A stretch of DNA of 64,000 nucleotides from NCBI GenBank assembly GCA_963706605.1, contig OY970165.1, positions 434,001 through 498,000 of the forward strand. The letters are read 5' to 3'. Source of the stretch: VRUE01 sp963706605. Lineage in GTDB: Bacteria; Actinomycetota; Thermoleophilia; Solirubrobacterales; 70-9. Made by a program: the position numbers and the translations under genes. The notes beneath the pieces were generated by a model. It had not been told where the DNA came from, made no database searches, and was given only the letters and a program-made list of their open reading frames with translations. Numbering within the stretch: the stretch's first letter is position 1; each line of letters starts with the position of its first letter. Of this stretch, positions 8,209-16,196 are shown piece by piece.

Positions 8209-9279
8209 TCAGGCCGTGGACGCAGTCGCGGTCTCGAGGCGCTGGCGCTTCTCCTCCGCGGCGAGTGCCTCGGTGAACTCGCCCAGCTCGCCCCCGAGCA
8301 CGCCTTCGAGGTTGTGCGAGGTGAGCTTGATCCGGTGGTCGGTGACCCGGCCCTGCGGGAAGTTGTAGGTGCGGACCTTCTCGGAGCGCTCGCCGCTGCC
8401 GACCTGCGCCTTGCGCTCGGCGGCGACCTTCGCCTGCTGTTCGGCCGCCTCGCGCTCATAGAGGCGTGCCCGCAGCACCCGCATCGCCTTGTCGCGGTTC
8501 TGAAGCTGGGACTTCTCGTCCTGCATCGAGACGACGATCCCGGTCGGTTTGTGCGTGATCCGCACCGCCGAGTCGGTCGTGTTGACCGACTGGCCACCCG
8601 GCCCGGAGGAGCGGTAGACGTCTATCTGCAAGTCGTTCTGGTCGACCTCGACCTCGACCTCCTCCACCTCGGGCAACACCGCGACGGTCGCGGTCGAGGT
8701 GTGGATGCGACCCTGCGACTCCGTCTCCGGAACTCGCTGCACGCGATGGGTGCCGCCCTCGAACTTGAAGATCGAGAATGCGCCCTCGCCCTTGACCGCG
8801 ATGGTCACCTCCTTGAAACCGCCGACATCGGCCGGCGACTGCGAGAGCACCTCGGTGGCGAAGCCCCGCTCCTCGGCGTAGCGGGTCAGCATCTTGTAGA
8901 GGTCGCCGGCGAACAGCGCCGCCTCGCCGCCCCCGGTCCCGGCGCGAATCTCGACCAGCACGTTCTTGGCGTCGTTGGGGTCGCGCTCCACCATCGCCAG
9001 CCGGATCTCCTCTTCCAACTCCTCCAAGCGCCCCGGCGCCTCCTCGACCAGCTTGCGCAGCTCCGCGTCCTCGTCCTCGGCGAGCAGCTCCCGAGCGCCC
9101 TCGAGGTCGTCCTTCAGCGTCCGGTACTCACGCGCCAGCCCCTGCGCCGGCTGCAGCTCCCGGTACTCCCGCCCCACCTCTGCATAGCGCTGCCGGTCCC
9201 CGATCGTCTCGGGGTCGGACATCTCCTTCTCCAGCTCGGAGAAGCGGCTCTCTATCTGCTCGACCAGCGCATCGATCAC
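8209..9279 (-). CDS. prfA: Peptide chain release factor 1
   Basis: RF1 ends translation at UAA and UAG codons by hydrolysing peptidyl-tRNA in the ribosome. The 356-aa protein has the GGQ motif within GPGGQSVNT near residue 227, and the codon-recognition tripeptide appears as PET in RVPETESQGRIHTS. That position marks RF1 (PxT) and not RF2 (SPF). Length is normal. It starts with GTG at 9279 and leads a prfA-prmC-Sua5 operon with gaps of 3 and -4 bp. No ribosomal or rho genes lie directly upstream. Confidence 0.96.
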   Translation of the reverse strand: MIDALVEQIESRFSELEKEMSDPETIGDRQRYAEVGREYRELQPAQGLAREYRTLKDDLEGARELLAEDEDAELRKLVEEAPGRLEELEEEIRLAMVERDPNDAKNVLVEIRAGTGGGEAALFAGDLYKMLTRYAEERGFATEVLSQSPADVGGFKEVTIAVKGEGAFSIFKFEGGTHRVQRVPETESQGRIHTSTATVAVLPEVEEVEVEVDQNDLQIDVYRSSGPGGQSVNTTDSAVRITHKPTGIVVSMQDEKSQLQNRDKAMRVLRARLYEREAAEQQAKVAAERKAQVGSGERSEKVRTYNFPQGRVTDHRIKLTSHNLEGVLGGELGEFTEALAAEEKRQRLETATASTA

Positions 9280-9345
9280 AGCTCACAACATAGACATGGG
9301 GGCCGCAAGGCGCACGCCTGGGCTCCAATGCCGCTCTGTCCACTT

Positions 9346-10152
9346 CTAACCCCTCGGGATGCAGGGCCTGACCAAGGTGCCGGAGAGCGGCGGGGCGGTG
9401 GCGTACGCACCTGCTTCGACCTTGAAGTCCGTTTCGACGATCTTGAACTGGAGGCGACCGTCCGGACATTTGCCCGACAGGTAGCTCCGTTTGCTGCCCC
9501 TGTAGGTGAAGAACCGTTTGACCGTGAAGCTGGCACTGAGCACAGAGCCACTGCCGCCGGCAATCACGGGAATCTCGGAGACCACGCGGAGCCCATAGCG
9601 CCCGTCGTGGATCTTGGTGAACTTGACGGTGGTGACGACCGCCGCCGGCGCCGGCACCGTGATGAAAGCATGGACGAATAGCGTCGTGGTGTTGCCCTTG
9701 ACGCCGCCATTGAAGAAGGTCAGCGGGCTCTTCACCTGGATCGGCTGCTGTTCGGGAAACGCGATCTCGACGGTTCCCTGGCCCGAACCGACAATCGACT
9801 TACCGCAGACTTTCCTCGCGGCCCTGCTATCGCGCGCCTCGAGCTGCGCGGCTTTGCAGATCGGCAAACCCGTGGCGTCGAACGCGATATTCCGGTCGAG
9901 CTCGAAGGTTCCCCCTCTGAAGGCGGGAGGGTGGCTTTCGTCGGAGGTCGAAACCTGGATTTTCGCGTAAGCCCCAATGGGCGCCAGCCTGTGTCTTGGC
10001 ATGGAGTCCGGCAAGGTTCCGCCGTCGAATTTGAGGACCACGTTGCCAGCGCGGAAGACGTCCCACTTCGCCGTCGCGACGGCGGCGCAAGCAACGGCTG
10101 CCACTGCCGCCAGGATCAACACCCAGGTCAATCGTCTTCGCATGTTTTCCAT
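9346..10152 (-). CDS. Secreted protein of unknown function, cysteine-containing
   Basis: The product has 268 aa from the ATG at 10152, chosen because a strong Shine-Dalgarno (GGAGGGGAG) lies 3-5 bases upstream; a longer frame to 10242 lacks one. Residues 1-29 form a signal peptide (MRRR, then an Ala/Val-rich stretch). The mature part is beta-rich with four cysteines (GLPICKAAQ, RKVCGKS, GKCPDG and a C-terminal RPCIP) and an IPVIAGGSGSV block. Its order of features (short Cys block, second Cys followed by an S-x-x-G step, then two strands) resembles one repeat of the 950-aa proteins at 32653, 40443 and 49183, so it may be a single-domain relative. No enzymatic motif is seen. It is divergent from the PadR gene. 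Confidence 0.8.
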   Translation of the reverse strand: MENMRRRLTWVLILAAVAAVACAAVATAKWDVFRAGNVVLKFDGGTLPDSMPRHRLAPIGAYAKIQVSTSDESHPPAFRGGTFELDRNIAFDATGLPICKAAQLEARDSRAARKVCGKSIVGSGQGTVEIAFPEQQPIQVKSPLTFFNGGVKGNTTTLFVHAFITVPAPAAVVTTVKFTKIHDGRYGLRVVSEIPVIAGGSGSVLSASFTVKRFFTYRGSKRSYLSGKCPDGRLQFKIVETDFKVEAGAYATAPPLSGTLVRPCIPRG

Positions 10153-10313
10153 AGCTCCCCTCCCGGCAATGCCGAGTTCCCAGCATTTCGTTTCGATATA
10201 ACTGCTGAGATGCATCGAAGCGGAAAACGCATCGCATCGCAATTGGTCCTACAGGACCGGTTCTGGAGACCTGTCCAGCGGGACGAGCTCCAAAAATCCG
10301 AATGGAGGCAGCG

Positions 10314-10880
10314 ATGAAGCTCAAGCCGATCTCCTTCCTGGTGCTCGGCATGCTGCGCTTCGGCGCCACCTCGGGCTACGCGATCAAGAAGGCCGCCGAC
10401 GCCTCCACCAGCAATATCTGGCCGGTCTCGCTTGCCCAGGTGTACCCCGAGCTCGCTCGCCTCGAGCAACACGGGCTGGTGACGCGGCACGAGGACCCAC
10501 ACGGCGCTCGGGCGCGCTCCGCTTACAAGCTGACCGAGAAGGGCGAGGAGGCGCTGCTCACCTGGTTGCGCTCGCCCCATGAAGCCCCATTCCAGGTCCG
10601 CGTCGAGGGCATGCTGCGCTTCTTCTTTGCCGACGCCCTCCCAAGGGAGGAGCAGATTGCGCTGGCGCAGCGCGCGCAGGAGCGTCTGCGCGACTACAGG
10701 GCCCACATGTATGACAAAGACCTGCGTGGTGCGCTCGAAGACTTCGAGGAGGGCGGAATTCGTGCTCCGGTGCTCGCCGGTCTCTTCGGCGAGAGCCTGC
10801 TGGTACACGGCCAAGAGTGGCTGGCACAACTCCAGGCCCAGATGGAAGTGGAGCTCGAGGGGGAGCGGAAACGCGACTGA
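10314..10880 (+). CDS. PadR family transcriptional regulator
   Basis: This is a DNA-binding repressor of the PadR group. It has an N-terminal winged helix of about 80 residues (SFLVLGMLRFGATSGYAIKK, then VYPELARLEQHGLV and the wing with KLTEKG), followed by a C-terminal helical dimerisation domain of the Vir type. Length is 188 aa from the ATG at 10314, which is preceded by GGAGG six bases upstream; an ATG at 10302 contains the Shine-Dalgarno itself and was rejected. It is divergent from the secreted-protein gene at 9346-10152, so that gene is a possible target. The effector is unknown. Confidence 0.9.
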   Translation: MKLKPISFLVLGMLRFGATSGYAIKKAADASTSNIWPVSLAQVYPELARLEQHGLVTRHEDPHGARARSAYKLTEKGEEALLTWLRSPHEAPFQVRVEGMLRFFFADALPREEQIALAQRAQERLRDYRAHMYDKDLRGALEDFEEGGIRAPVLAGLFGESLLVHGQEWLAQLQAQMEVELEGERKRD

Positions 10881-10899
10881 TAGCCGGCGCCCGGGACGG

Positions 10900-11907
10900 C
10901 TACGCGACGATCTCTATGGGTGACTCGCCGGCCTCGAGGGGCTTCTCCTCGGCCAGGACTTTCTCCAAGGCCGCGATCGCCACCGCCAGCTGCTCTTCGT
11001 CTGGTTCGCGGGTGGTCAGGTTCTGCAGCATCAGGCCCGGCCACATCACGGCCCGCACCCAGCGTTTGCGTCGATTCTTCCCGGCCCACTTGATCACCTC
11101 GTAGGAGAGGCCGGCAATCAGCGGGATGCCGAGGATGCGCGAGGCCACCAGCCAGTACCAGGCGGGCAGACCGATCGGCGCGAAGACGAAGATCGCCAAC
11201 ACCATGACGATCAGCAGGAAGCTGGTCCCGCAGCGCGGGTGCAGGCGCGAGTAGAGCTTGGCGCGACTCGGCACCAGCTGGTCTTCGGCCTCATAACAGG
11301 AGATCGTCTTGTGCTCGGCGCCGTGGTACTCGAAGACCCGGCGCAGGTCCGGCAGGCGACTGATCACGACGATGTAGGCGATGAAGATCGCCGTCCGCAG
11401 CACCCCCTCGATCAGCCAGAAGAGAAAGGGCGAGCCGAGCTGGTCCTTGATCAGGCTGGTCAACCCGACCGGGACGACGAAGAAGAGGCCGACCGCCAGG
11501 GCCATCGAGATGACGATCGTCAGCCCCCAGACCCAGCCACCGATTTCCTCCTTGTTGCCCTCGTCGTCCTCCTCCAACTGCGCGTTGGCGGATATCGAGA
11601 GGGCACGGAAGCCGATCTTCAGCGACTCGCCGAGGGCGACGACGCCGCGCAGCACGGGCAGTCGCCAGAGGCGGTGCCGCTTGGCCCACGGAACCAGGGG
11701 CTCAGAGCTGAGCTCGATCTGGCCCTCGGGGTTGCGCACGGCGACCGCCCAGGTGGAGACGCCGCGCATCATCACTCCCTCGAGCACCGCCTGGCCACCG
11801 ACCGGCGCGTCGCGTTTGGCGACCAGGGCGCCATCGGGCATGCGAAGCGGGTCTGCCCCGTTCGGAGAGACGGCGTCAGCCTGCTGGGAGCCCACCTCTG
11901 GGCTCAC
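10900..11907 (-). CDS. DUF1385 family membrane protein
   Basis: The 335-aa protein belongs to the DUF1385 (YqhQ-like) family. It has the VGGQAVLEGVMMRG block near residue 38, several hydrophobic helices (around residues 130-160, 165-190 and 230-275), the EYHGAEHKTISCYE motif and a LHPRCGTSFL motif with conserved His and Cys. The last two suggest a membrane metal site, but the family has no established function. It follows rpmE by 3 bp. DUF1385 genes commonly sit beside rpmE and prfA in gram-positive genomes, as here. A GTG start is used. Confidence 0.92.
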   Translation of the reverse strand: MSPEVGSQQADAVSPNGADPLRMPDGALVAKRDAPVGGQAVLEGVMMRGVSTWAVAVRNPEGQIELSSEPLVPWAKRHRLWRLPVLRGVVALGESLKIGFRALSISANAQLEEDDEGNKEEIGGWVWGLTIVISMALAVGLFFVVPVGLTSLIKDQLGSPFLFWLIEGVLRTAIFIAYIVVISRLPDLRRVFEYHGAEHKTISCYEAEDQLVPSRAKLYSRLHPRCGTSFLLIVMVLAIFVFAPIGLPAWYWLVASRILGIPLIAGLSYEVIKWAGKNRRKRWVRAVMWPGLMLQNLTTREPDEEQLAVAIAALEKVLAEEKPLEAGESPIEIVA

Positions 11908-11910
11908 GGC

Positions 11911-12126
11911 CTACTTCCCGGCCTTGGCGTGCTTGGCTGCGCGGCGCTGGAAGCGCTCGACCCGGCCACCGGTGTCGACCAACTTCTGCTTGCCGGTGTA
12001 GAACGGGTGGCACTCCGAGCAGAGCTCGACGTGCAGATCCGCCACCGTGGAGCGCGTGTAGAACTGGTTTCCGCACGAGCAATGCACGTTGGCGAGCGTG
12101 TACTCGGGGTGGATTCCTGCCTTCAT
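11911..12126 (-). CDS. rpmE: 50S ribosomal protein L31, zinc-binding form
   Basis: The 71-aa protein matches L31 along its whole length (KAGIHPEY, then HPFYTGKQKLVDTGGRVERF). Four cysteines, C16, C18, C36 and C39, form the zinc ribbon, so this is the C+ type used when zinc is plentiful. The C-terminus is a basic Ala/Lys tail. It is the first gene of a two-gene unit with the DUF1385 gene and is divergent from the GGDEF gene. Confidence 0.97.
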   Translation of the reverse strand: MKAGIHPEYTLANVHCSCGNQFYTRSTVADLHVELCSECHPFYTGKQKLVDTGGRVERFQRRAAKHAKAGK

Positions 12127-12205
12127 CGTCCCCCAAGTCTAGAGAAGTGCGCAAGCACGCCTGCCCAAGGGTTGGGAAACGGCCTCTTGCTGCCGATAGC
12201 TAGGC

Positions 12206-13741
12206 ATGGCGGTGACCCAAGCAAGTGGCGACGGTAGATTGGCGCAGACCCTGCGCCGTGCCCTCGCCGTACTGCTGCTCGGCGGCACCCTGCTCGTCAC
12301 CCTGCACTACTGGTTCGGCGTCGGCGACGACCTCAACTTCGCGATCGGCAACATCGTCTATGACGCAGTGGTGCTCGGCGCCGGCGTCGCCTGCCTGGTC
12401 AGGGCGTCGATGTTCGGCCGCGAGCGCAACGCCTGGCTGCTGATCGGCGCCGCGGTTCTCGTCTGGGGCGCCGCCGAGGTCTACTGGACCGCCTTCATCG
12501 AAGGCAACCCGAATGCCCCCTACCCCTCCCCCGCCGACGTCGGCTACCTGCTCTTCTACCCGCTCGCCTACGCCGGGCTTGCCCTGCTGGTCCGGGCCAG
12601 GGCCAGCGAGATCAACTGGCGGCTCTGGATGGACGGCCTGATCGCCACCCTCGGCACCGCCGCCCTCGGCGCCGCCTTCGTCTTCGACTTCGTCGCCGAC
12701 AAGACCGAAGGCACGACGCTGCAGGTCGCGACGACGCTCGCCTACCCGCTTGGCGACATCGTGATGCTGGCGATGGTGGTCGGCATCGTCGCCCTGACCG
12801 GCTGGCGGCCGGGCCGCACCTGGTCGCTGCTCCTCGTCGGCCTGGCGGCGCTCGTCGTCGCCGACATCGCCTTCACGCTGCAGCTGACCGAGGAAGCTCT
12901 TCCCGGGGGGAGCTGGGTCGAACCGGTCTATCTGATCTCCGCGGTCTGCCTCGGTGCCTCCGTCTGGCAGCCCACAGAGGCGACCCAGATCACCTCCCCT
13001 GCCGAGGGCGAGCGGCGCCGCGAGGTCGTCGTCCCGGCTGTCTTCGCCGCGGTGATGATCGGCCTCTTCGCGATGCAGTACTTCAGCGCCACCAGCAGCC
13101 TCTCGACCGTGCTCTGGGCGGCGACGATGACCGCCGTGATCGTCCGCCTAGCGATGAGCGACAAGGAGAACCAGGCGCTGCTCGACCAGGTGCGAACCGA
13201 CGCGCTGACCGAGCTCGGCAACCGGGGGCGGCTGCAGGTCGACCTGCCGACCCACTTCGCCAACGCCAGCGAGGACCATCCCGTTCTGCTTCTGCTCTTC
13301 GACCTCAACGGCTTCAAGCACTACAACGACACCTTCGGCCATCCGGCCGGCGATGAGCTGCTGGTACGCCTCGGCAAGGCCCTCCGCCAGGCGCTCGGCC
13401 AGGACGGAGCGGGCTACCGAATCGGCGGCGACGAGTTCTGCGTCCTCCTCACCTGCCCGCGCGAGCGCTTCGAGCAGATGAGCAGGGCGGCGACGCAGGC
13501 GCTGAGCGCCACCGGGCCGGGCTATGCGGTCAACTCTTCGTGGGGCACGGTAGAGGTGCCCCGCGAGGAGCGCGAGGTGGCGGCGGCGATGCAGCTCGCC
13601 GACGTGAGGATGTACGCGCAGAAGGAGTCGCGTCGCCTCGCCCACGACGACCTGCTCGAGCCGACCGTCACCGCTGTGTCCGAGTCACGCAAGGACGGGG
13701 TGCCCGCCACGCGGCTCAGCGGGCCCGCTAACCGCCGCTGA
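12206..13741 (+). CDS. Membrane-bound GGDEF protein (probable diguanylate cyclase)
   Basis: The 511-aa protein has an N-terminal half made of about eight to ten hydrophobic helices (residues 15-290), probably a membrane sensor. A C-terminal GGDEF domain follows (about 325-480), with DALTELGNRGRL at its start and an intact GGDEF signature near 409-413. It is therefore expected to make cyclic-di-GMP at the cytoplasmic face. An RxxD inhibitory site is not seen at the usual place; that stretch reads LGQDGAGYR. No EAL domain is present. The signal sensed is unknown. Its 3' end overlaps the convergent TetR gene by 14 bp. Confidence 0.93.
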   Translation: MAVTQASGDGRLAQTLRRALAVLLLGGTLLVTLHYWFGVGDDLNFAIGNIVYDAVVLGAGVACLVRASMFGRERNAWLLIGAAVLVWGAAEVYWTAFIEGNPNAPYPSPADVGYLLFYPLAYAGLALLVRARASEINWRLWMDGLIATLGTAALGAAFVFDFVADKTEGTTLQVATTLAYPLGDIVMLAMVVGIVALTGWRPGRTWSLLLVGLAALVVADIAFTLQLTEEALPGGSWVEPVYLISAVCLGASVWQPTEATQITSPAEGERRREVVVPAVFAAVMIGLFAMQYFSATSSLSTVLWAATMTAVIVRLAMSDKENQALLDQVRTDALTELGNRGRLQVDLPTHFANASEDHPVLLLLFDLNGFKHYNDTFGHPAGDELLVRLGKALRQALGQDGAGYRIGGDEFCVLLTCPRERFEQMSRAATQALSATGPGYAVNSSWGTVEVPREEREVAAAMQLADVRMYAQKESRRLAHDDLLEPTVTAVSESRKDGVPATRLSGPANRR

Positions 13742-14330
13742 GCGCGGCGATCAGCGAGTCGAGCGTGCGGCCGACTTCCGCCCGCATCCGCTCGGGATCC
13801 TCGGATCTGGCGACGAGCATCGCCGCCTCATCGAGGGCGCCCATCAGCACGTGCGCCAGCGGACGCACGGGCTGGTCGGGAATCGAGCCGGCCTCGATCG
13901 CAGCCTGCAGGCTGGCTTCGATCAGGCCGAGCCCGTGCTTCGCCGCTATCTCCCGCCAGCGGTCCCAGCCCAGCACCGACGGCCCGTCGAGCAGGGCGAT
14001 CCGCTGGGCCTCCGGCTCAGTGCTGGCCTGCAGGAACATCTCCGCGCCCGCCCGCATCGCCTCCAGCGGCGAGCTGGGGTTGGAGGCAAGTGCACCTGTG
14101 GCGATCCGTTCCGCGAGCTCGGCCTCGACCCGCTCGTAGACCGTCTCGAAGAGGTCGCGCTTGCCGTCGAAATGGTGGTACAGCGCCCCCCTGGTGACAC
14201 CGGCCGCGCGGACTATCTCCTCGGTGCCGACGTCGGCGTAGCCGCGCTCGGCGAAGAGCGCCCGCGCCGCCTCGATCAGCGCGCTCCGCGTCGCCTCCGA
14301 GCGCTCCGCCTGGGTTCGTTTGACATTCAT
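13728..14330 (-). CDS. TetR family transcriptional regulator
   Basis: The 200-aa protein has the TetR helix-turn-helix at its N-terminus (ARALFAERGYADVGTEEIVRAAGVTRGALYHHFDGKRDLF, described here by residues about 22-60) and an alpha-helical ligand-binding C-terminal domain. It is divergent from the alpha/beta hydrolase gene, with 109 bp between them that hold a dyad (14328-14342) and a palindromic repeat. Self-regulation and control of the hydrolase are likely. The ligand is not known. Confidence 0.93.
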   Translation of the reverse strand: MNVKRTQAERSEATRSALIEAARALFAERGYADVGTEEIVRAAGVTRGALYHHFDGKRDLFETVYERVEAELAERIATGALASNPSSPLEAMRAGAEMFLQASTEPEAQRIALLDGPSVLGWDRWREIAAKHGLGLIEASLQAAIEAGSIPDQPVRPLAHVLMGALDEAAMLVARSEDPERMRAEVGRTLDSLIAALSGG

Positions 14331-14342
14331 ACTGTCTGTATG
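14328..14342. promoter_or_regulatory. Candidate TetR operator overlapping the tetR start codon
   Basis: The dyad CATACTGTCTGTATG has perfect 5-bp arms around a 5-bp centre, flanked by further AT-rich sequence. It includes the ATG of the TetR gene. TAAAAT lies just upstream in the tetR direction, so the site could block a promoter with a very short leader. The function is inferred from sequence and position. Confidence 0.5.
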
Positions 14343-14366
14343 TATTTTACCCCCTCCAGCGGACGT

Positions 14367-14409
14367 GTGTTCGCAATTATCCCCGTATAGGGCGGATAAC
14401 TGCGAACGC
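14367..14409. repeat. Palindromic repeat element, second copy
   Basis: Sixteen-bp arms (left GTGTTCGCAATTATCC) pair with 14394-14409 at 14 of 16 positions, around an 11-bp loop containing GTATAGGGC. Arms and loop match the element inside prmC at 7463-7505. It lies between the divergent tetR and hydrolase genes. Confidence 0.85.
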
Positions 14410-14439
14410 GAAGAGGTTTAGAGACCCAAGGAGGACGCG

Positions 14440-15279
14440 ATGAGCCAGTCAGACCAGCGCCACGAGATCGAGCTGCCGGCGGGAACCGTGCGTTACCGCG
14501 AGGCCGGCGAGGGCAAGCCGGTCGTCTTCGTCCATGGCTACTTGGTCGACGGGCGGCTCTGGGACGGGGTCGTCGACCGCCTCTCCGACCGCTGTCGCTG
14601 CCTCGCCCCGGACTGGCCGATCGCCGCCCACCAGATCGCTATGAAGCCCGATGCCGACCTCTCCCCCTACGGGGTCGCGGCGACGATCGCGAGCTTTCTC
14701 GAGGCGCTCGACCTGAGCGACGTGACGATCGTCGGCAACGACTCGGGCGGCGCGATGTCGCAGGTCCTCGTCACCCGCCACCCGGAGCGGATCGGCCGCC
14801 TCGTCCTCACCAACTGCGACCTCTACGAGAACTTCCCGCCCGGAATCTTCAAGGCGATGCCGCCGCTCGCCAAGCTTCCCGGCGGGATGACGCTGCTGTC
14901 CGCGCCTTTCCGAGTCGGAGCCCTCGCCCGCGCCGCCTTCAAGCCCTTCTCGAAGAAGCCGATCCCTGCCGAGCTGGTCGCCTCCTGGATGGAGCCGGCG
15001 CTGCACGACCCCGGCGTCAAACGGGACGCGAAGAAGGTGACCGTGGGGATGAACAAGCGCTACACGCTGGAGGCGGCGGAGAAGCTGCGTGGCTCCGAGC
15101 TGCCGGTCCTGCTCGCCTGGGCCCCCGAGGATCGCCTCTTCTCGATCGAGTCCGCAAAGCGGCTGGCCACCGAGACGCCGAACGCACGCCTGGTCGAGAT
15201 CCCCGATTCCAGCACCTTCGTACCGCTCGACCAGCCGCAACGATTGGCCGACGAGATCGCCGCCTTTGCGGCCGGCTGA
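14440..15279 (+). CDS. Alpha/beta hydrolase with Asp nucleophile (haloalkane dehalogenase or epoxide hydrolase-like)
   Basis: The 279-aa protein has the alpha/beta-hydrolase fold with oxyanion motif VHGYLVDGRLW near residue 31. Its nucleophile elbow is GNDSGG, which places Asp101, not Ser, at the catalytic position. Asp nucleophiles are typical of haloalkane dehalogenases, epoxide hydrolases and fluoroacetate dehalogenases, so an ester-intermediate hydrolysis is expected. A candidate acid lies in LAWAPEDRLF and a late catalytic residue would be near the C-terminus, where STFVPLDQP is seen without an obvious His; the usual HxxxxE step is unclear. AAGGAGG precedes the ATG by about six bases. 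It is divergent from tetR, its probable regulator. Confidence 0.85.
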   Translation: MSQSDQRHEIELPAGTVRYREAGEGKPVVFVHGYLVDGRLWDGVVDRLSDRCRCLAPDWPIAAHQIAMKPDADLSPYGVAATIASFLEALDLSDVTIVGNDSGGAMSQVLVTRHPERIGRLVLTNCDLYENFPPGIFKAMPPLAKLPGGMTLLSAPFRVGALARAAFKPFSKKPIPAELVASWMEPALHDPGVKRDAKKVTVGMNKRYTLEAAEKLRGSELPVLLAWAPEDRLFSIESAKRLATETPNARLVEIPDSSTFVPLDQPQRLADEIAAFAAG

Positions 15280-15390
15280 TCGTCGTCTCAGCGAGACTTT
15301 TCGGAGTTTGGGGGATTTTCCGCTAGTTGCGGTTTTTTCGTCTGATCGAAGGGGGAAACTTTCTCAACGCCCCCTACAGGACGGAGAGCC

Positions 15391-15597
15391 ATGCCCAAGG
15401 AAATCTTCGACCAGGACCGGCCCCGCAGCGCGATGGCGCAGCGGCTCGATGAAGCCTTCGCCGGTTGCGAGCAGTGGACGCTGGCGCCGCCGACTCAACG
15501 GCGCAGCGAAACCGCCTTCAGCCCGCAGCTGTCCAGCTCCTCGAGGATGATCGGCAGGGCCGCCGCGGTGCGCGCCCAGGAACCGGGGGCGCTGTAG
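15391..15597 (+). CDS. Small ORF of unknown function, possibly a truncated gene
   Basis: A GGAG motif lies five bases before the ATG, and the first 36 codons (MPKEIFDQDRPRSAMAQRLD and onward) show acidic, ordinary codon use. After about 15495 the frame runs antisense through the end of the deacetylase gene, where it looks like a shadow. The start may be a real small protein or the surviving N-terminus of a gene cut by rearrangement. I do not recognise it. Confidence 0.3.
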   Translation: MPKEIFDQDRPRSAMAQRLDEAFAGCEQWTLAPPTQRRSETAFSPQLSSSSRMIGRAAAVRAQEPGAL

Positions 15598-16196
15598 TAG
15601 TCCGCGTCGTGCAGTAGGACGACGTCGCCGTTGCCAATGCCGGCGGTCGCTCGCCGCGCAATCGATTGCGCGGTTGCCCGACGCGCCCAGTCCCTCCCCC
15701 ATTTCGACCAGAGCACCGGTCGCCAGCCGTGTGCGCGGGTCGCCCGCAGCCCGGAGCGGCTGTAGATGCCATAGGGAGGCCGGTGGTCGACGATCGACTG
15801 TCCGGTCGCTTCCTCGATTGCCGCCCGCGCCCGTTCGGCGTCATCGAGGAACTGGCTTCTGGTCAGCCGCAGCAGGTTGCGGTGGCGGTGGCAGTGCAGC
15901 TCGACCCGGTGGCCGGCGGCGACGATCTCCGCCGCCAGCGCCGGCCGCCGCACCACCTGCTCGCCGACCAGGAAGAAGGTCGCGGGGGCGCCGGCTTCGC
16001 GCAGGATCTCCAGCACGAGCGGCGTGCCCTCGGGGTGGGGACCGTCGTCAAAGGTGAGCGCCACGCCCGCGGCGTCCTCCTGGCGATGCACGATGCCAAG
16101 CGCCGGACCAACCCCTGGGACGACCGGAGCAAGCGCCGGTCCAGCATGGAGGAGCGCGCCAGCCGAGACACCGGCGCCAAGCAACGCGCCGATCAA
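15495..16196 (-). CDS. Polysaccharide deacetylase (NodB-type, carbohydrate esterase 4)
   Basis: The protein would remove N- or O-acetyl groups from a surface glycan, outside the membrane. The NodB domain is clear: TFDDGPHPEGT with the catalytic Asp and a metal Asp, FFLVGEQ, then HRVELHCHRHRNLLRLT supplying the metal His pair, RPPYG, and a late LLHDADYY with the final His. The proposed TTG start at 16196 overlaps the TGA of the upstream glycosyltransferase and gives 233 aa with a hydrophobic leader (IGALLGAGVSAGALLHAG). The frame is open further upstream but only antisense or out of frame to the glycosyltransferase. A GTG a few codons later is an alternative start. It belongs to the sugar operon 15495-19537. 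Confidence 0.85.
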   Translation of the reverse strand: MIGALLGAGVSAGALLHAGPALAPVVPGVGPALGIVHRQEDAAGVALTFDDGPHPEGTPLVLEILREAGAPATFFLVGEQVVRRPALAAEIVAAGHRVELHCHRHRNLLRLTRSQFLDDAERARAAIEEATGQSIVDHRPPYGIYSRSGLRATRAHGWRPVLWSKWGRDWARRATAQSIARRATAGIGNGDVVLLHDADYYSAPGSWARTAAALPIILEELDSCGLKAVSLRR

